A stretch of DNA of 64,000 nt from JBCDGZ01 sp038750655 (GTDB taxonomy: Bacteria > Bacteroidota > Bacteroidia > Chitinophagales > Saprospiraceae): positions 21,510 to 85,509 of the forward strand of contig JBCDGZ010000010.1 in assembly GCA_038750655.1 (NCBI GenBank). Direction: 5' to 3'. The notes under the pieces are model-generated. The model saw nothing but the letters and a program-made list of their open reading frames with translations, was not told the origin of the DNA and ran no database searches. Shown here in pieces: positions 60,832-64,000 of the stretch (the first letter of the stretch is position 1; every line of letters begins with the position of its first letter). The position numbers and the translations under genes are program-made.

Positions 60832-63055
60832 TTTCAAAAGGTATCCTGTTTACTTACAACACGATACTAAAGACTGCGGGCCTACCTGTGTGAGAATGAT
60901 TGCGAAGTACTATGGTCGCAATTACAGTTTACAAACACTACGCGATCTTACCAAGATCAACAGGGATGTAGTAAATTTATTGGGGGTCAGTGAGGCTGCT
61001 GAGGGACTTGGTTTTAAGACCGTAGGTGCTCGAATCAATGCTGAGGTACTCAAAAATAAGGCGCCGCTTCCGTGCATTGTGCATTGGGAGCAAAACCACT
61101 TTGTTGTCTTATACGAAGTGAAAAAGAAAAAACTGTCCTTCTCCAGTAATGGTAATGGCGTAAAGTATGTAATTGGTGACCCTCGTAGAGGTATTCTCCA
61201 TTACAATGAAAAAGACTTTATAAAAAGCTGGTCATCGTCAAAGGTAAATAACAAGGATGCAGGGGTGGTCATGCTCTTAGAGCCTACTCAGGTATTCTTT
61301 CAGAAAGAGGGAGAGAAAGAAGAAAGAACGAGCTTGTTCCAGCTGTTTCGGTATTTGGTGAGCTACAAGGATTTGGTTTTCCAATTGGTATTGGGACTCC
61401 TGATTGGCGTAGTGTTGCAGATGATATTTCCCTTCCTTACGCAGAGCATAGTCGATGTAGGAATACAAACTAAAAACATCGGGTTTATTTATATTATCCT
61501 GTTTGCGCAACTCATGCTCTTTCTCGGTAGAATTGCTATTGAGTTTATACGTGGCTGGATACTTCTTTTCATTAATACGAGGATTAACATTACCATATTA
61601 AGTGAGTTTTTGATCAAACTGATGAAGCTGCCTCTCTCCTTCTTTGATATTAAGGTCGTCGGAGATATTATGCAGCGAATGAATGACCATCAGCGGATTG
61701 AAAACTTTTTGACTGGTACTTCCCTTAATATTCTCTTTTCTACGTTCAATATTATTTTCTTCTCTGCGGTATTGGCCTATTATAATACCTATATTTTCCT
61801 AATTTTTATTTTTAGTTCGGCGCTTTATCTACTTTGGGTTACGCTATTTTTACGGCCTCGTAAAGCCTTGGATATGGTTCGATTTGATGTCTTTGCGAAG
61901 AACCATAATGCTATGATTCAACTGGTAGAAGGGATGCAGGAAATAAAGTTAAACAACTGTGAAGTGCAGAAGCGATGGGAGTGGGAGCGAATACAAGCAC
62001 GTTTGTTTAAGCTGAATTTTAGAAATTTAGCCTTGGGGCAAAACCAACAGGCTGGTGCATTTTTCATTAATGAGGGGAAAAATATATTCATTACTTTCCT
62101 GGCCGCCAAAAGCGTAATTGATGGGGATTTAACTTTGGGTGCGATGCTTGCCATTCAATACATCATCGGACAACTTAATGGCCCCATCGAGCAGTTTTCT
62201 CAGTTCATCATGATTACCCAGGATGCCAAGCTAAGTTTAGATCGGCTCAATGAAATCCACCAATTGGAGGATGAAGAAAAAGATGCTCAATTCCTTTTGG
62301 CAGAGTTGCCCAGTAAAAAGGATATAAAAATACGCAATCTGAGTTTTACTTATCCAGGGGCGGGGAATTCTCCAGTTTTAAAAAATATTAATCTTGATAT
62401 TCCCGAGGGAAAAATTACAGCCATCGTAGGAGTAAGTGGAAGTGGAAAAACTACCCTTCTAAAGTTATTACTACGTTTCTACGAAGCCCAGCAAGGTGAT
62501 ATTATGTTAGACAATACGCGATTGTCTAGCATTAGCCCGAAAGTATGGCGCAGTAAATGTGGTACTGTAATGCAAGATGGTTTTATATTTTCAGACTCCA
62601 TCGGACGGAATATTGGACTAGGGGAGGTAGAACCTAATCAGGATCTCCTTATTCATGCGGCGACGGTAGCCAATATTATTGATTTCATTGACAGTCTGCC
62701 ATTAGGCTTTAACTCTAAAATTGGAGCTGAAGGGAATGGCATTAGTGCAGGTCAAAAACAGCGACTATTGATTGCCCGGAGTGTCTACAAAAATCCGGAG
62801 TATATTTTCTTTGACGAAGCAACCAATGCACTAGATGCCAATAACGAGCGAAAGATTATGGAAAACCTGGATCGTTTTTTTGAGGGCCGTACGGTAATCG
62901 TGGTAGCCCATCGTCTGAGCACTGTCAAAAATGCAGATCAAATTGTAGTATTAGATAACGGTGAAATAATAGAACGAGGGAATCATGAAGAATTGACTGC
63001 TTTAAAAGGGGCGTACTTCAATCTAGTCAAAAATCAACTGGAACTTGGGAAATAA
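60821..63055 (+). CDS. C39-peptidase ABC exporter (PCAT)
   Basis: A 744-aa bifunctional exporter. The N-terminal C39 peptidase shows YLQHDTKDCGPTC with Gln13 and Cys19, then His93 in EQNHFVVLY and Asp near 120 in GDPRRG, a full catalytic triad for cutting after GG. Six membrane helices follow, then the ATPase with Walker A GVSGSGKTT near 536, signature GISAGQKQR, Walker B YIFFDEATNALD near 662 and the H-loop AHRLST. It should mature and export the two precursor products. Confidence 0.93.
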   Translation: MAISFKRYPVYLQHDTKDCGPTCVRMIAKYYGRNYSLQTLRDLTKINRDVVNLLGVSEAAEGLGFKTVGARINAEVLKNKAPLPCIVHWEQNHFVVLYEVKKKKLSFSSNGNGVKYVIGDPRRGILHYNEKDFIKSWSSSKVNNKDAGVVMLLEPTQVFFQKEGEKEERTSLFQLFRYLVSYKDLVFQLVLGLLIGVVLQMIFPFLTQSIVDVGIQTKNIGFIYIILFAQLMLFLGRIAIEFIRGWILLFINTRINITILSEFLIKLMKLPLSFFDIKVVGDIMQRMNDHQRIENFLTGTSLNILFSTFNIIFFSAVLAYYNTYIFLIFIFSSALYLLWVTLFLRPRKALDMVRFDVFAKNHNAMIQLVEGMQEIKLNNCEVQKRWEWERIQARLFKLNFRNLALGQNQQAGAFFINEGKNIFITFLAAKSVIDGDLTLGAMLAIQYIIGQLNGPIEQFSQFIMITQDAKLSLDRLNEIHQLEDEEKDAQFLLAELPSKKDIKIRNLSFTYPGAGNSPVLKNINLDIPEGKITAIVGVSGSGKTTLLKLLLRFYEAQQGDIMLDNTRLSSISPKVWRSKCGTVMQDGFIFSDSIGRNIGLGEVEPNQDLLIHAATVANIIDFIDSLPLGFNSKIGAEGNGISAGQKQRLLIARSVYKNPEYIFFDEATNALDANNERKIMENLDRFFEGRTVIVVAHRLSTVKNADQIVVLDNGEIIERGNHEELTALKGAYFNLVKNQLELGK

Positions 63056-63067
63056 ATAAATCTGGTC

Positions 63068-63823
63068 ATGGAACCTAAAAAGCTACGGAGGTATAATGAA
63101 TTGAATAGTGAAGAGATTAACGAGATCATCACTCGCGCCCCCCCTTGGATCAAAAGATGGGGAATAGCGGTCATTTCTGCTGCAGTGATGCTACTGGTTT
63201 TTCTCTCTTTCTTTATTACTTATCCAGAGACAGTGAGAGGAGGAATTATCGTATTGAGTGATGCTGAAAGTACGGTTGTCAAAGCGGAGAATAAAAACTT
63301 ATGTGAGGTTTTAGTGAAAAATGGAGAGTGGGTAGAATCAGGCACTGCTTTGGCTATTCAGGGCTGCGAGGGTAGGCAGACAAAGATGCTCAGTGATAGA
63401 AAGGCGGACAATGTCGATGAACTAAATAATCGTACATTCCTCAAATCTTCCACAAGCGGTTATGTTTTTTACGATAGAAAGGAAACGAATACTTTCTACA
63501 TTTATGCTACAGACTCCAGTTTCTACGGAGAGATCAGAATTCCTCAGACTAATCTGGGCAAAATTGAGCTTGGACAGCAAGTACAAATTCGATTAGCTAG
63601 TTATCCAAGTGATGACTATGGTATTATTGATAGCGAGGTAATATACATTTCTCAAATGGCTCATCCAATAGATGATAGTTTTATCATTCGCGCTGCTTTC
63701 CCGCAGCACCTTCAAGGTAAGCAGGGAAAGGCTATTGTATTGAGGCATGGAATGATGGGACAGGCAGAGATCATTCTCAAGGAAAAAAATCTTGCCAATC
63801 GGATATTTGCGTTTATTAATTAA
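63068..63823 (+). CDS. Short HlyD-family membrane fusion protein
   Basis: A 251-aa periplasmic adaptor with one N-terminal helix (about residues 32-52) and a lipoyl-like half AENKNLCEVLVKNGEWVESG, then SSTSGYVFYDRK, and a beta-barrel part ending GMMGQAEIILKE. The coiled-coil hairpin between the two lipoyl halves, 100-200 residues in most HlyD proteins, is cut to about 35 residues. It starts 12 nt after the exporter and would join it to an outer membrane channel, though the short hairpin may change the partner. Confidence 0.85.
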   Translation: MEPKKLRRYNELNSEEINEIITRAPPWIKRWGIAVISAAVMLLVFLSFFITYPETVRGGIIVLSDAESTVVKAENKNLCEVLVKNGEWVESGTALAIQGCEGRQTKMLSDRKADNVDELNNRTFLKSSTSGYVFYDRKETNTFYIYATDSSFYGEIRIPQTNLGKIELGQQVQIRLASYPSDDYGIIDSEVIYISQMAHPIDDSFIIRAAFPQHLQGKQGKAIVLRHGMMGQAEIILKEKNLANRIFAFIN

Positions 63824-63833
63824 AAAAAAGGTT

Positions 63834-64000
63834 ATGTTTAAGAGCTATTTGATTACATCCTTACAAAGTATTTATAGAGATAAGGTTTCCTCCTTAATCA
63901 ACGTTTTTAGCTTAGGCTTAGGCATGTTCATTTGTATTATTATCTTTTTGTTTATGCAGGATGAGCAGAGCTATGATCGCATGGTTAATGATCATGATAG
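63834..64000 (+). CDS. MacB/FtsX-like ABC permease, N-terminal part (cut by window edge)
   Basis: Only 55 residues are visible. The ATG at 63834 opens MFKSYLITSLQSIYRDKVSS, the usual N-terminus of MacB_PCD permeases in Bacteroidota, followed by a membrane helix (FSLGLGMFICIIIFLFMQ) and DEQSYDRM. It lies 10 nt after the HlyD-like gene, so it is in the RiPP operon and may give self-protection or help export. Confidence 0.75.
   Translation, partial: MFKSYLITSLQSIYRDKVSSLINVFSLGLGMFICIIIFLFMQDEQSYDRMVNDHD

Noticed and set aside
1..64000. CRISPR arrays, tRNA, rRNA, insertion sequences, prophage
   Set aside because: I looked for regular direct repeats, tRNA-like cloverleaf ends with CCA, transposase and integrase motifs and saw none.

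Overview
The window comes from a Bacteroidota chromosome, most like the Saprospiria (Lewinella or Haliscomenobacter type). The evidence is T9SS C-terminal sorting domains, a PorZ-like protein, bacillithiol synthesis (BshA), DUF2851 and DUF554 proteins, a mevalonate-type isoprenoid block, and promoters of the TTTG-N19-TAnnTTTG type. Coding density is high. I found no rRNA, tRNA, CRISPR array, insertion sequence or integrase.

Layout. 1-10.1 kb: two secreted amidohydrolases, rsmG, an ECF sigma factor overlapping a family 2 glycosyltransferase, a PlsC-like acyltransferase and lpxK on the minus strand; then a sugar-phosphate nucleotidyltransferase and a DUF554 membrane protein on the plus strand. 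10.1-14.6 kb: two T9SS cargo proteins. 14.7-23.7 kb (minus): DUF2851, folA, a CapA-like protein, the shape operon mreB-mreC-mreD-mrdA, and an M16 protein without its zinc motif. 23.8-38.1 kb: dnaN, a GT-C membrane protein, a small lipoprotein, nadD, a PorZ-like protein, bshA, a MerR/B12-fold regulator, a YceI lipoprotein, two long-chain acyl-CoA ligases and a degenerate M48-like lipoprotein. 38.1-41.5 kb (minus): pyrH, then rplM-rpsI-rpsB-tsf with a good promoter and terminator. 41.8-46.2 kb: isopentenyl-diphosphate isomerase type 2, HMG-CoA reductase and a GHMP kinase (mevalonate pathway), then a ferredoxin-NADP-reductase-like protein. 46.3-57.0 kb: NifU, an aspartyl protease, an IMPase, an ABC permease, a surface-polysaccharide trio (flippase, Wzz, O-antigen ligase) and a large zinc metalloprotease.

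57.0-64.0 kb is the most interesting part: an AT-rich RiPP cluster of the 'grasp-with-spasm' type. It has two 70-aa precursors with near-identical double-glycine leaders and divergent Asp/Ser/Thr-rich cores, an ATP-grasp maturase, an unknown 93-aa protein, a GwsS-like SPASM protein, a C39-peptidase ABC exporter, a short HlyD adaptor and the start of a MacB-like permease. The logic would be leader binding, ATP-grasp ligation of core side chains, cleavage after GG by the C39 domain, and export. Three points stand out. The SPASM partner has lost its C-terminal cysteine array (two positions are Trp). The precursor, its promoter, its ~330-nt structured 5' leader and the first codons of the ATP-grasp gene are duplicated in tandem at a constant 841-bp offset, leaving a vestigial 8-codon ATP-grasp start. 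Stem-loops in the leaders and between precursor and maturase keep their stems while their loops diverge.

Other points: several enzyme folds lack catalytic residues (M48-like, M16, amidohydrolases, a B12-fold regulator), the GHMP kinase appears to start at a non-AUG codon, and a heptamer-based inverted repeat lies at 45.3 kb.
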